From QAMH01 sp900556425 (GTDB lineage: Bacteria > Actinomycetota > Coriobacteriia > Coriobacteriales > QAMH01), in contig CABRZR010000007.1 in NCBI GenBank assembly GCA_902475535.1, forward strand, positions 42,369 through 106,368: a stretch of DNA of 64,000 nucleotides, given 5' to 3'. Below, one piece after another: positions 33,180-41,230 of the stretch. The notes below the pieces were generated by a model. That model was given only the letters and a program-made list of their open reading frames with translations, searched no databases and was not told where the DNA came from. A program made the translations under genes and the position numbers. Position 1 is the stretch's first letter, and each line of letters starts with the position of its first letter.

Positions 33180-33842
33180 ATGACGACAATCCTCGAATAT
33201 GGGGAGCGCTCGCCGCGCGAAGCCGCCTCGCATGTTCGTCCTCATAGACAGAACCTGAGTGAGACACGCCGGCTCACGGGAACGCGCGGCAACATCGCCA
33301 CGGCTGCCCGCAAGCTCTTCGAACGTGACGGCGTACGGGCAACCACGGTCAGGGCCATCGCCCAGGAGGCCAACGTGACCCGCGAGCTCGTCTACTATCA
33401 CTTTGGAAACAAGAACGGCATCATCGAGGCGGTCATCGACGATTATGTCGAGGATCTGGTAGAAAGCGCCATCGCATGGAACGAAGAGCGTGTCTTCGGG
33501 GATACCCGGGGCTCGCTCAGGAAGTGCGTGCGCATCTTCCGCTATGCGCTCTACGATGCCGAAGGCACCCCGCGTCCGATGATCCGCGTGCTCGAGGAAC
33601 TCGGCGTGCGCGACGCGTTTGACGTGAGAGCGACCCGGGAAACGGCGGAACTTCTCTACGATCACATCGCCACCGAATACGCCGCATACCATCAGATAGA
33701 GATCGAGCTCGTCTACGAGATGTTCTGCGTCGCAATCTTTGGCCTGGTGGGACTCGTGAAGGTCAAGCCCGACATCAGCGACGATGACCTGATGAAGGTC
33801 GTCGAGCAGACCCTGCGCCTCGACATGATCCCCCTCACGTGA
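33180..33842 (+). CDS. TetR-family regulator of the membrane protein pair
   Basis: 220 residues. A 40-residue N-terminal extension precedes the DNA-binding domain: IATAARKLFERDGVRATTVR, then AIAQEANVTRELVYYHFGNK at about 56-75. The C-terminal domain is all-helical with no class signature. It is divergent from the DUF5692-like genes, with a strong palindrome at 33115-33141 between them, so it should repress that operon and itself. The inducer is unknown. Confidence 0.88.
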   Translation: MTTILEYGERSPREAASHVRPHRQNLSETRRLTGTRGNIATAARKLFERDGVRATTVRAIAQEANVTRELVYYHFGNKNGIIEAVIDDYVEDLVESAIAWNEERVFGDTRGSLRKCVRIFRYALYDAEGTPRPMIRVLEELGVRDAFDVRATRETAELLYDHIATEYAAYHQIEIELVYEMFCVAIFGLVGLVKVKPDISDDDLMKVVEQTLRLDMIPLT

Positions 33843-33856
33843 GAGGAAGAGACTCG

Positions 33857-34516
33857 CTATAGGCTCACGATGGAGCTTGACCAGGTGAGAAGCGCATGAG
33901 CGAGCTCTCCAATCTCGAAGGCATCGGAGTCGTCATAGGCATCAAGGAACACCGCCTCTTGCTCCGTCGCGAGTTCTCTCATGGCGGCGCGGCTCGGCGG
34001 ATACTCGCCGGCTCTGGCATAGCGCAATGCACGCATGACGAAGAAGGCCGACTTCACGCAGGCGGCGACGATGGCATCGAGCGAGCCTTCGGCGAAGACG
34101 AGCTCATGGCTCATCGCATGGTAGATTTCCGAAGCCCCTACCTTGGCAGACAGCATCGCATCCTCGGCAGTGAAGTCCGTATCCATGAAGTCGAAGGAGC
34201 CAAACGCAACGTGCGTATCCTGAACCAAGTTGAACACGTCGTGGCGCGGCCATGCGGCAAGCAGCTCCGGCGAGCCCGTGAACCCACAGGCAAGATCGCC
34301 GTGGGGCATGGTGGTCAGCAAGGTGCGATAACCCGCAAGGTCATCGTCATCCAAGCCCTCCACGACCAGCACGACGTCGATGTCGCTGTCGGGCCGGGCC
34401 TCCCCTCGAGCACGGCTGCCCTGGATGCCGACGAGCTTCAGGCGGGGGCCAAAAACGTCAAGCGCCTTGCCGACAAGGTCATCGGTCCAGCTTTCGATGT
34501 CGATTTTCTCGTTCAT
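33857..34516 (-). CDS. Nucleotidyltransferase-domain protein with a helical C-terminal domain
   Basis: 219 residues from ATG 34516 behind AAAGGGA. The Pol-beta-type motif is VGIQGSRARGEARPDSDIDV near 31-50, containing the G-S and the D-x-D metal ligands. The C-terminal half (about 120-219) is helical and HEPN-like (ALRYARAGEYPPSRAAMREL). It may be an aminoglycoside-type or tRNA-type nucleotidyltransferase, or a fused MNT-HEPN-like protein; the HEPN R-x(4-6)-H motif is not evident. Single gene convergent with TetR (14-base gap). Confidence 0.75.
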   Translation of the reverse strand: MNEKIDIESWTDDLVGKALDVFGPRLKLVGIQGSRARGEARPDSDIDVVLVVEGLDDDDLAGYRTLLTTMPHGDLACGFTGSPELLAAWPRHDVFNLVQDTHVAFGSFDFMDTDFTAEDAMLSAKVGASEIYHAMSHELVFAEGSLDAIVAACVKSAFFVMRALRYARAGEYPPSRAAMRELATEQEAVFLDAYDDSDAFEIGELAHALLTWSSSIVSL

Positions 34517-34566
34517 GGGAATCCCTTTCACCGTGCTGCGAAACAAGGAGGGACATGATAGCAGAG

Positions 34567-34593
34567 GGAGACAAGGCGCGGTCCCTTGTCTCC
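34567..34593. repeat. GAGACA/TGTCTC-type hairpin between divergent genes
   Basis: GGAGACAAGG (34567-34576) pairs exactly with CCTTGTCTCC (34584-34593). It lies between the starts at 34516 (minus) and 34653 (plus), so it cannot be a terminator of either. Confidence 0.8.
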
Positions 34594-34652
34594 ATACATT
34601 ATTCGAGGGCGTATACTATCCGCAACGAAAGCTTGCGAGAAAGGAAGCCACC

Positions 34653-35063
34653 ATGGCAGCCATGACCCAAGACGTGAGGGAACTATTCGAAACGGCCGAG
34701 AACATGGTCCTATGCACGGCGTCTGCCGACGGGACGCCCAACGGAGCCGCCATCGGCATGAAAACCGTCATCGACGAGGAGACGGTCTACATCTCCGACC
34801 AGTTCTTCAAGAAGACGCTGGCTAACCTGAAGGAGAATCAGAAGGTCGCCGTCGCGTTCTGGACCGGCCATGATGCGTTCCAAATCCACGGCACGGCACG
34901 CTACGTTAACGAGGGCGACGAGTTCGCCGTCCAAAAGGAGATGGTGGACGCCAAGTTCGCCTCCATGGGGCTTCCCATCAAGGCGAAGGGCGGCTGCTTC
35001 ATCCATGTGGATGCGGTGTATCAGATGGCCGCAGGCCCCATGGCCGGAGAACAGCTGGCCTAG
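34653..35063 (+). CDS. Pyridoxamine 5'-phosphate oxidase-fold flavoprotein
   Basis: 136 residues from ATG 34653 behind GAAAGGAAG. The split-barrel pattern is clear: NMVLCTASADGTPNGAAIGM near 17-36, FFKKTLANLKENQKVAVAFW and HGTARYV. Members bind FMN, F420 or heme and reduce or sense small molecules; the exact cofactor is not evident. The C-terminus has GGCFIHVDAVYQMAAGP. It is followed 40 bases later by the sensor kinase remnant, probably a separate unit. Confidence 0.85.
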   Translation: MAAMTQDVRELFETAENMVLCTASADGTPNGAAIGMKTVIDEETVYISDQFFKKTLANLKENQKVAVAFWTGHDAFQIHGTARYVNEGDEFAVQKEMVDAKFASMGLPIKAKGGCFIHVDAVYQMAAGPMAGEQLA

Positions 35064-35103
35064 TAGAGCAATCCAATAGCAAGGCATAGTGGGGAGAGCG
35101 CGA

Positions 35104-36081
35104 ATGCGGGATGGAGGCACGGCGGCAGAAGTCGCCTCTTGCACGACATCCACTTGCTCATTTTCCTACCGCAAAGAACTCAAGGGATGGAATACCTCAC
35201 TACCCCAGCGAGTCATATACGCGCTTTTCCCTCTGAGCCAGCTTCTGACCATCGCGGCAATTTCATACTGGGCCGTGGGTTCATCCTGCCCGGCGTGGAT
35301 ACCCGTATTGATCATTATCCTTGCACTCGCGTGCATTCCTGTCGACGTACTCTTGTTCCGTAACTTGAAAAGAGTCCGGGACAAGGCGCGCTCAGAGCTG
35401 CGCATGAAGACACTTGCCGACCAATTGGAGGCGCAGAGACAGTACAACTTGAAGATGCAGCAGGATATGGAGCGCATCAAGGCGATCCATCGTACAGCTG
35501 ATCGCGAATTTCAAAAAGCGTCAAGGTTGCTGGAAGAAAAAGAGGGCCCGCATGACGATAGTCTTTTTGCGGACATGCGAACAGCCTTGAATAGCGTCAC
35601 CTTGCGTTTTTGCGAGCACCCAGCCATAGATGTACTTGCAGCGGTAAAGCATGACGAATGCGCGGCAGCAGGTATAGATGCATCATTCGCGATTAGTGTT
35701 CCTCGCAGCGTTCCTCACATCTCGGACGTGGAACTGTGCGCCGTATTCGCCAATCTCTTGGATAACGCCCTGGAAGCCGCGAAACGATCGGCAGAAGACG
35801 AATGCGCCAAGCCATTTGTGGAGATGGCATCGGAAATGCGCGGCAACATGCTCGTGGTGAGTACGCGCAATAGCATGCCATCCAATACGTCATGCACATC
35901 GAGCGAAGACGCTCATATGCAAAATCCGAGAAGGCGGCCAATCTTCAGGAGCATCGAGGATCATGGTTGGGGACTGTCCATAGTTGAGGGAATTGCCTCA
36001 CGTCACAGTGGCACACTCGTAACGAGCATGGAAAAGGACGTCTTCTCTGCGGCAGCCATGTTCGTATGCGAAGATGGCTGA
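35104..36081 (+). CDS. GHKL sensor histidine kinase (AgrC-like), N-terminal sensor domain mostly missing
   Basis: About 325 residues from ATG 35104. Only two transmembrane helices are visible (about 40-85), against six in intact AgrC-like kinases, then a coiled coil (KTLADQLEAQRQYNLKMQQD). The phospho-acceptor box reads AIHRTADREF, weak for the usual RHD. The ATPase domain is intact: N-box CAVFANLLDNALEAA, G-box GWGLSIVEGIASRHSGT. The N-terminal 25 residues look like junk. It may be a truncated kinase still made. The response regulator follows 23 bases later. See the mirror-image truncation at 36830-37771. Confidence 0.75.
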   Translation: MRDGGTAAEVASCTTSTCSFSYRKELKGWNTSLPQRVIYALFPLSQLLTIAAISYWAVGSSCPAWIPVLIIILALACIPVDVLLFRNLKRVRDKARSELRMKTLADQLEAQRQYNLKMQQDMERIKAIHRTADREFQKASRLLEEKEGPHDDSLFADMRTALNSVTLRFCEHPAIDVLAAVKHDECAAAGIDASFAISVPRSVPHISDVELCAVFANLLDNALEAAKRSAEDECAKPFVEMASEMRGNMLVVSTRNSMPSNTSCTSSEDAHMQNPRRRPIFRSIEDHGWGLSIVEGIASRHSGTLVTSMEKDVFSAAAMFVCEDG

Positions 36082-36104
36082 GAAAACACACGGAAGGTCT
36101 GCTA

Positions 36105-36833
36105 TTGAAATACAACGCTATCATCTTAGAAGACAATCAGGAATCAATCAGGGCACTTCTTAGCCTAATCGAGGCGAGCCCCTTTGCCGAGCAGCTCGCA
36201 ACACAATGCATGAGCACGACAGATGAGCTTGCTGGAGCCATAGAGAGCGAAGGCGCGCCAGACGTCCTCCTTGCTGATATAAAGCTCGACAACAGCAGTA
36301 TGAACGGTATCGACGCGGTTCGCTCCCTGCTCAATTCAAACGACATGACGGAAGTAATCTATGTAACGGGATACATGGAGTATTGCGAGTCCGTCTATGA
36401 AACGCAGCATACCTATTTCCTCGTCAAACCCGTGAGCCAAAACACGTTTGACAGGGCGCTATGCAAAGCAATCGAGAACCTGCGCACCCGGCAAGACAAA
36501 GTGTTGCCTGTCACGTACAAGGGACAGACCACATACCTTCGGACCAACGAAATCGAATACGTTGAGAGCAACTTGCGTAAGGTGCATATCCACGCCACGC
36601 ATGGTTCTTATGAGATGTATGCAACTGTCTCCGGCTTGATCGGGAAACTGCCCGCCTCCTTCGAGCGCTGCCACAAGAGCTTCCTGGTGAATATGGATGC
36701 CGTGACAACGTTAAGGGAAAAGGAGCTCGTCATGCGCTCTGGCAAGACGGTGCCACTCGGCCAGCACTACAACGCGACGATGCGTAAGAAACTGACGGCA
36801 TACCTTGGCGGGCTGGGCGGGAACCTGCTGTGA
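36105..36833 (+). CDS. LytTR response regulator (AgrA-like)
   Basis: About 242 residues from a TTG at 36105 (MKYNAIILEDNQESIRALLS) preceded by GGAAGG; an ATG at 36066 would overlap the kinase gene. Receiver domain 1-125 with DVLLADIKLDNSSMNGID holding the phospho-Asp, and the conserved Lys in FLVKPVSQ. LytTR DNA-binding domain from about 145 (LRTNEIEYVESNLRKVHIHA, CHKSFLVNMDAV). This regulator is intact. Its stop overlaps the GTG of the following membrane kinase. Confidence 0.88.
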   Translation: MKYNAIILEDNQESIRALLSLIEASPFAEQLATQCMSTTDELAGAIESEGAPDVLLADIKLDNSSMNGIDAVRSLLNSNDMTEVIYVTGYMEYCESVYETQHTYFLVKPVSQNTFDRALCKAIENLRTRQDKVLPVTYKGQTTYLRTNEIEYVESNLRKVHIHATHGSYEMYATVSGLIGKLPASFERCHKSFLVNMDAVTTLREKELVMRSGKTVPLGQHYNATMRKKLTAYLGGLGGNLL

Positions 36834-37771
36834 TAGAGCTCCTTCCCGATGGGTATGGCCCTGCGTTCTTCCTGATAGACTGCCTGAACGTGCTTCCTAC
36901 GCAGTTCTTGTTTGCATTTACGCTGGCAAAGATTCTCGGAACACGCCATCCAAAGTTATATTGGACGTTGACAATAGCAAGCGCCTTGCTTTTTATGCCG
37001 TTTCGAACGACGATTCCGCTCTCCCTAAAGGCTCTCTTCTCGGTAGTGTGCTTGCTTGTGCTTCCCATTGCGCTTTTGCGCGGGAACCTTTTCAAAAAGA
37101 CAATGGTGGTGGTCATCGCAAACACGATCATGGCCGCCGCGGAGTTTCCAGCGGGGCTCATTTGGGTTGCGCTAACGGGCTCTGAAATCATGGATTACGA
37201 CGCGGTCCTTGCGCATATCCCCGAATACTTCGGGGATACTATCCTATTCCACACGAGTTGCTGCATACTTGCGCTGTGGGCGCTCTATCGAATATGCGAG
37301 CGCTTGGGCATCTCAGAGGAGAAGTCAACACAAGTTAGCATCAAAGATAGTGTCGCATACCGGGCATTTCTTCCCTTTGTGTTGGTGCAAATGCCGCTCC
37401 TATACATCGTGGCTTTCATGGGACTGCAGTTCATGAACGCAAGCACCACGGACCTTTTCATTGCGATAGTCCTTTATGCAGTCGCCATCGTTACGGACGC
37501 ACTCCTGCTCTTCAGCATCCGACGCTACCAGGAAAAAGAGCGTATCGACATGGAAGCCGAGGTGCTCAGCCGCAGCGTGGACGAGAGCCTGGCTACCGCA
37601 TCTGCTATGCAGGTCTCTCTCCAACAGGCGGCAGTGCTTCGCCATGACCTGCGCAATCACATGCACGTGGTGAAGAGCCTCTGCGAGCACGGCGAACACG
37701 AAGACGCCCGCGCATACCTCGATGAAGCACGCATGACCCTGTTTCCAGAGGAGTCACGGACTTCCTTTTAG
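36830..37771 (+). CDS. AgrC-like sensor kinase lacking its ATPase domain
   Basis: 313 residues from GTG 36830, overlapping the response regulator stop. Six transmembrane helices (1-235), then a coiled coil and the phospho-acceptor helix VLRHDLRNHMHVVKSLCEHG with its His near residue 283. The protein ends 25 residues later at PEESRTSF, so the whole GHKL ATPase domain is missing. It is the counterpart of the N-truncated kinase two genes upstream: together they would make one complete kinase. It could act as a sensor in trans or be a deletion remnant. Confidence 0.8.
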   Translation: MIELLPDGYGPAFFLIDCLNVLPTQFLFAFTLAKILGTRHPKLYWTLTIASALLFMPFRTTIPLSLKALFSVVCLLVLPIALLRGNLFKKTMVVVIANTIMAAAEFPAGLIWVALTGSEIMDYDAVLAHIPEYFGDTILFHTSCCILALWALYRICERLGISEEKSTQVSIKDSVAYRAFLPFVLVQMPLLYIVAFMGLQFMNASTTDLFIAIVLYAVAIVTDALLLFSIRRYQEKERIDMEAEVLSRSVDESLATASAMQVSLQQAAVLRHDLRNHMHVVKSLCEHGEHEDARAYLDEARMTLFPEESRTSF

Positions 37772-37879
37772 CGGCACCCGCAATTGCTCCGCCTCGCGAT
37801 AACCAGTTTTCATGACAACGCAGGCAGCGTTCATTCCAAAAGTATTCCCTGGGGTTTCTCCTTTCCTTAGAGTAGGCAT
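37754..37879 (-). CDS. Possible 41-residue small peptide gene
   Basis: ATG 37879 follows AAAGGAG at good spacing and gives a 41-residue peptide beginning MPTLRKGETPGNTFGMNAAC and ending LRVPLKGSP. It is antisense to the gap and the last codons of the truncated kinase. A position next to Agr-type genes makes an autoinducer precursor tempting, but there is no clear AgrD motif and no AgrB. Could also be chance. Confidence 0.25.
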   Translation of the reverse strand: MPTLRKGETPGNTFGMNAACVVMKTGYREAEQLRVPLKGSP

Positions 37880-37928
37880 GGCGCTCCTTTGAACGCATGG
37901 AACCAAAAGCAATTCGGGTAGATCAACG

Positions 37929-38342
37929 ATGTCCCAAAAGAAGCCAGTGCTCGATGCGAGTGCTATACAGCGTAAACAACATACGAGCGCTCCCAACAGC
38001 GCATCCACGCCTACTAAGCTTGTAGTCAAATTCGCACGCGAGATACACCTCGTGCCCATCGAAACCATCGACTACATCGAGAGCATCGGGCGCAAGGTTT
38101 TCATTCATTCCGACGATGGCATATATCAAATGTATTCAACGATGCGTGACATCATTGCGAAGTTGCCGGAGAGCTTCCTGCGTTGCCACAACAGCTACCT
38201 CGTAAACTCAGAGCGCGTAGTCACTGTCAGGTCGACGGAAATCGTGCTCACCTCAGGCGCAAAAATTCCGATAAGCAAGCGTTATGCAAAAGGCGTGCGC
38301 GAGAGGCTAGCAGCCCTCGAGCATGAGAAGCAATCCCGCTAG
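37929..38342 (+). CDS. LytTR DNA-binding domain protein without receiver
   Basis: 137 residues. A 30-residue polar N-terminus precedes a LytTR domain: REIHLVPIETIDYIESIGRK, then PESFLRCHNSYLVNSERVV and KIPISKRYAKGVRERL. There is no receiver domain. Stand-alone LytTR regulators exist, but the position after a kinase lacking its ATPase domain suggests that one deletion removed the kinase ATPase part and the receiver of this regulator. Weak RBS. Its 3' end overlaps the convergent XRE gene by 36 bases. Confidence 0.8.
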   Translation: MSQKKPVLDASAIQRKQHTSAPNSASTPTKLVVKFAREIHLVPIETIDYIESIGRKVFIHSDDGIYQMYSTMRDIIAKLPESFLRCHNSYLVNSERVVTVRSTEIVLTSGAKIPISKRYAKGVRERLAALEHEKQSR

Positions 38343-38921
38343 CATCAATCCAATAACGGCACCGCCCAGAAGCTTTACCATCACGCCGAGGGCCGGATGC
38401 CTGCGCGCGAAGCCCTGCGAGTCGGGCTCGCCGTCAAGCTCTCCCTTGAGGAACCGGTCAATCTCCCGGTAGGTGACGATGTCGTGCTTCTTCTTCAAGC
38501 GGTCGATGGCGATGGCCATGCCGAATCCGATGGCATAGAGCACGATGAAGGTGGCCGCTCCCGCGATGTTGCCCTTGCTCATGCGGGCAAAGCCCGACGG
38601 TTCTTGCCAGACTACTGAGAACACAAGAAGGAAGAGGAAGGCCAGCCCCGAAAAGGCGAGCATGCCAATCGACAGCAGCCTCATCTTGCGCGAATCCTCC
38701 TTGATGGCCTGCTGCATTGCAACAGCATCCCCTTTGATGAGCTCGTCGATGGAAACGCCGAACAACTGGCTGAGCAAGAGCAGGCTCTGCACATCCGGAT
38801 AAGTCTTGTCGTTCTCCCAATTCGAGACGGTCTGCCGCGACACGAATATCGCCTTCGCGACCTCATCTTGGGAAAGGCCGTGCTCCTCCCGTTTTGCTTT
38901 CAGTTGCCGAGCAAGTTCCAT
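38307..38921 (-). CDS. XRE-type regulator with three membrane helices
   Basis: 204 residues from ATG 38921 behind AGGAAGAGG. Helix-turn-helix LSQDEVAKAIFVSRQTVSNW near 16-35, then three hydrophobic segments (about 85-105, 120-145 and 182-202). This is a membrane-anchored one-component regulator type common in Gram-positive bacteria, often next to transporters or stress genes. It is convergent with the LytTR gene, so the link to it is not operonic. The sensed signal is unknown. Confidence 0.82.
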   Translation of the reverse strand: MELARQLKAKREEHGLSQDEVAKAIFVSRQTVSNWENDKTYPDVQSLLLLSQLFGVSIDELIKGDAVAMQQAIKEDSRKMRLLSIGMLAFSGLAFLFLLVFSVVWQEPSGFARMSKGNIAGAATFIVLYAIGFGMAIAIDRLKKKHDIVTYREIDRFLKGELDGEPDSQGFARRHPALGVMVKLLGGAVIGLMLAGLLLMLEGC

Positions 38922-39184
38922 TGCCCTCTTCCTTCCGATTGCCCATCGACGCATCCCGATGTCATGCAGGCCGGAATGATAACTCGCACATCTGACAAAG
39001 GGATGCGGGTACCACGAATGCTCTTGTCAAAATCCTTTGACAAACCAGCTGAGCAGGGATTTTACGATAATTCTTCGCTTGCGGGCATAGGGACGAACGA
39101 GAAGAATGATGTCTGCAAAGGCCGCTTTTCATCAACGCCAAGCGGCACATGCATCCCGCAGGTTCATACGAAAGGAATTCCCCG

Positions 39185-39388
39185 ATGAAAGAAAATGACG
39201 ATCGTTTCGTCCAGGCATACATGCAACAAGATGGCCTGGCGAATCGCACGTACGTTCTCGTCGACCGCCAGACTGGAGTGAATTATCTCCTGGCAGGCTT
39301 TCTAGCATCTTCTGGTGTCAGCTGCACCGGCATGACCGTGCTTGTCGATTCGTCCGGCAAGCCCATCGTTACTCCCATCGAAGAATAA
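39185..39388 (+). CDS. Small DUF6440-like protein
   Basis: 67 residues from ATG 39185 behind AAAGGAA. The pattern TYVLVDRQTGVNYLLAGFLA followed by GMTVLVDSSGKPI fits the DUF6440 family as I remember it, in which a D-x-x-T-G-V-x-Y-L motif is followed by a second hydrophobic strand and D-x-x-G-K-P. Function unknown. It starts the two-gene unit with the 152-residue protein below. Confidence 0.65.
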   Translation: MKENDDRFVQAYMQQDGLANRTYVLVDRQTGVNYLLAGFLASSGVSCTGMTVLVDSSGKPIVTPIEE

Positions 39389-39427
39389 AACAGGCGAATC
39401 ATCGATAGCGAAAGGGACAGAATAACC

Positions 39428-39886
39428 ATGGCTCGCGAGGAAAAGGTTTGGAAATACGCAATCGAGGCAGGATATACGCCTCTGGAGGGTAGATGCATCA
39501 TCGTCAAGGGCGCGGCGGGAGATCTGAGCGAGAAGATCGTCCGATTCTTCAGTGCGTGCGATGTCGCTGTCCTCCAGATGTGCGAGAACGAGATGATCCT
39601 GCTTCCCTTCGACCCTTATTGGGCGACGCTCGAAAAAGATGTCTCCCTCGTCGTTCCGTATTCGGAAATCGAATCGGTGAAGCTCGTCGATGACTTGCTC
39701 AACGTGATCATCGACATCGAGACGAACAGTGGCGGTGTCCGTCTCACCACTCAACAGAAGGAGCTGAGCGACATCCGACTCTCGGGCATATACGCCTCGC
39801 AATACGCCGGTGGGTACAAGAACTGGCATGCCGAGAATGTGGATACGACCCTTGAGGCGCTCAGCGAGCTCGGGTGCGCAGCATAA
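39428..39886 (+). CDS. Hypothetical protein, possible bacterial PH-like fold
   Basis: 152 residues, no signal or membrane segment. Alternating hydrophobic strands (RCIIVKGAAG, NEMILLPFDP, VSLVVPYSEIESVKLVDDLL, VIIDIETNSGGVRL) recall the PH-like domain used by small bacterial proteins. Not recognised further. It lies 39 bases after the DUF6440-like gene on the same strand, so probably cotranscribed. Confidence 0.6.
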   Translation: MAREEKVWKYAIEAGYTPLEGRCIIVKGAAGDLSEKIVRFFSACDVAVLQMCENEMILLPFDPYWATLEKDVSLVVPYSEIESVKLVDDLLNVIIDIETNSGGVRLTTQQKELSDIRLSGIYASQYAGGYKNWHAENVDTTLEALSELGCAA

Positions 39887-39924
39887 GTATGTCGCACTTC
39901 GCTCCGCACGAGGAACCTTCCTCG

Positions 39925-41178
39925 TCAGGCGTCGTCCAGTAGCCATCCTATAAGGCTTCGAATCGCGATACCGGATTCGGTCGTGCCCCAAAAGAGAGAA
40001 TCACGCGTGAGCACGATCTTGGGAAAGGAATCATGCACGGCCTCCAGGCTCCTCAGTTCGCGGTCGAGGGTTCCTTTCTCGATAATGTTGCTGCTGACCT
40101 GGACGTAGAGTCGCTCGTCTTGTCGGTCGGCCACAAAGTCGACCTCGCCGGAGGTCCCAGCACCCACGTGCACCTCGTATCCACGCCTTCGAAGCTCACA
40201 GAAAACGACGTTCTCCAGCTGATACCCGATGTCCTGGGGTCTGAACCCGATCTCGCGGTTGCGCAGGCCAGTGTCGGGGGCAAACAGCTTCTGCATCGGC
40301 TGGAGGACCGTCTTTCCGGCAATGCCTTCCTGCTCGCAGCGCTGCACGAGGAAAGCCCGACAAAGGGCGTTCAGATAGGAATCAACCGTGGCGGGGTTGG
40401 TCTTTCTCCCCATGCTCGTAAGGGTGTCGGAGATTTTGCGTGCCGAGAACAAGCTTCCGGACGTCGAGTAGACGTAGCGGACAAGTTTCTCTAGCAGGTC
40501 GATATCCCGCAGATCGAACCGCTTCGCGACATCGTTGAGAATTACCGTGTCATGGATTGCCGTCAGCTCCTTCATCACGAATCCCTCTTCGAAGCTGGGC
40601 CTGTCGAAAAGGCCGGGCATGCCCCCGAACCTGACATATCGAGAAAAGAGGTCCTCCTGCGAAAGCTCGCTCGCGCAAGAGTCGGTGGCCTGCGAGAAAT
40701 CCATGTACTCTGAAAAGGACAGAGGCCATACGGGAATTTCGATGTAGCGACCAGAAAGGTAGGTGGCGAGGTCAGACGACAACAGAAACGCATTCGAACC
40801 GGTTAGGTAGATGTCCGCCGTTTGCTCCGTGTGAAGCCGACGTACTACCTTCTCCCAGCCTGGAACCTCCTGCACCTCATCGAGGAATACATAGAAGGGG
40901 CTCGATTTCTTGCGCTCGGCGAGCGCTTGGCGAATAAGGTCATCCAACCAGGCGCTCGTCGGCTCAAGCGGAGTGTCGAAGCTGTCGAGCTTTTTGTAGA
41001 GGATATTCTTCTCGGGAACGCCTTTGGACAACAGTCGTTCTGTGAGCATGCGAAGCAGCGAGGACTTACCGCAACGACGTACACCGCTGAGCACCTTGAT
41101 GGGCTCGGTGCCCAGATACGAGTCGAGGAGCGTGTCGTAGGCCGGCCGCGGAATGAGCCTGCTTCTCATTTCAACCAT
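39925..41178 (-). CDS. AAA_14 / DUF4143 family ATPase (second in the window)
   Basis: 417 residues from ATG 41178 behind GAGGGAG. Walker A GVRRCGKS (32-39), Walker B FYVFLDEVQEVPGW, sensor YLTGSNAFLLSS, then WPLSFSEYMDF and the DUF4143 C-terminus with GTSGEVDFVADRQ. It belongs to a different branch from the gene at 27889, with only the motif framework in common. Function unsettled. The upstream 60 bases are AT-rich and hold GTGATAATTACGTTTGTCAC, a near-palindrome that could be an operator. Confidence 0.88.
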   Translation of the reverse strand: MVEMRSRLIPRPAYDTLLDSYLGTEPIKVLSGVRRCGKSSLLRMLTERLLSKGVPEKNILYKKLDSFDTPLEPTSAWLDDLIRQALAERKKSSPFYVFLDEVQEVPGWEKVVRRLHTEQTADIYLTGSNAFLLSSDLATYLSGRYIEIPVWPLSFSEYMDFSQATDSCASELSQEDLFSRYVRFGGMPGLFDRPSFEEGFVMKELTAIHDTVILNDVAKRFDLRDIDLLEKLVRYVYSTSGSLFSARKISDTLTSMGRKTNPATVDSYLNALCRAFLVQRCEQEGIAGKTVLQPMQKLFAPDTGLRNREIGFRPQDIGYQLENVVFCELRRRGYEVHVGAGTSGEVDFVADRQDERLYVQVSSNIIEKGTLDRELRSLEAVHDSFPKIVLTRDSLFWGTTESGIAIRSLIGWLLDDA

Positions 41179-41230
41179 GGTTACTCCCTCATGCAATAGT
41201 GATAATTACGTTTGTCACTTTATGATTATT

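Noticed and set aside
37754..37879. AgrD-type autoinducer precursor
   Set aside because: No AgrB, no amphipathic leader and no clear Cys-plus-acidic-tail motif; kept only as a low-confidence small ORF.
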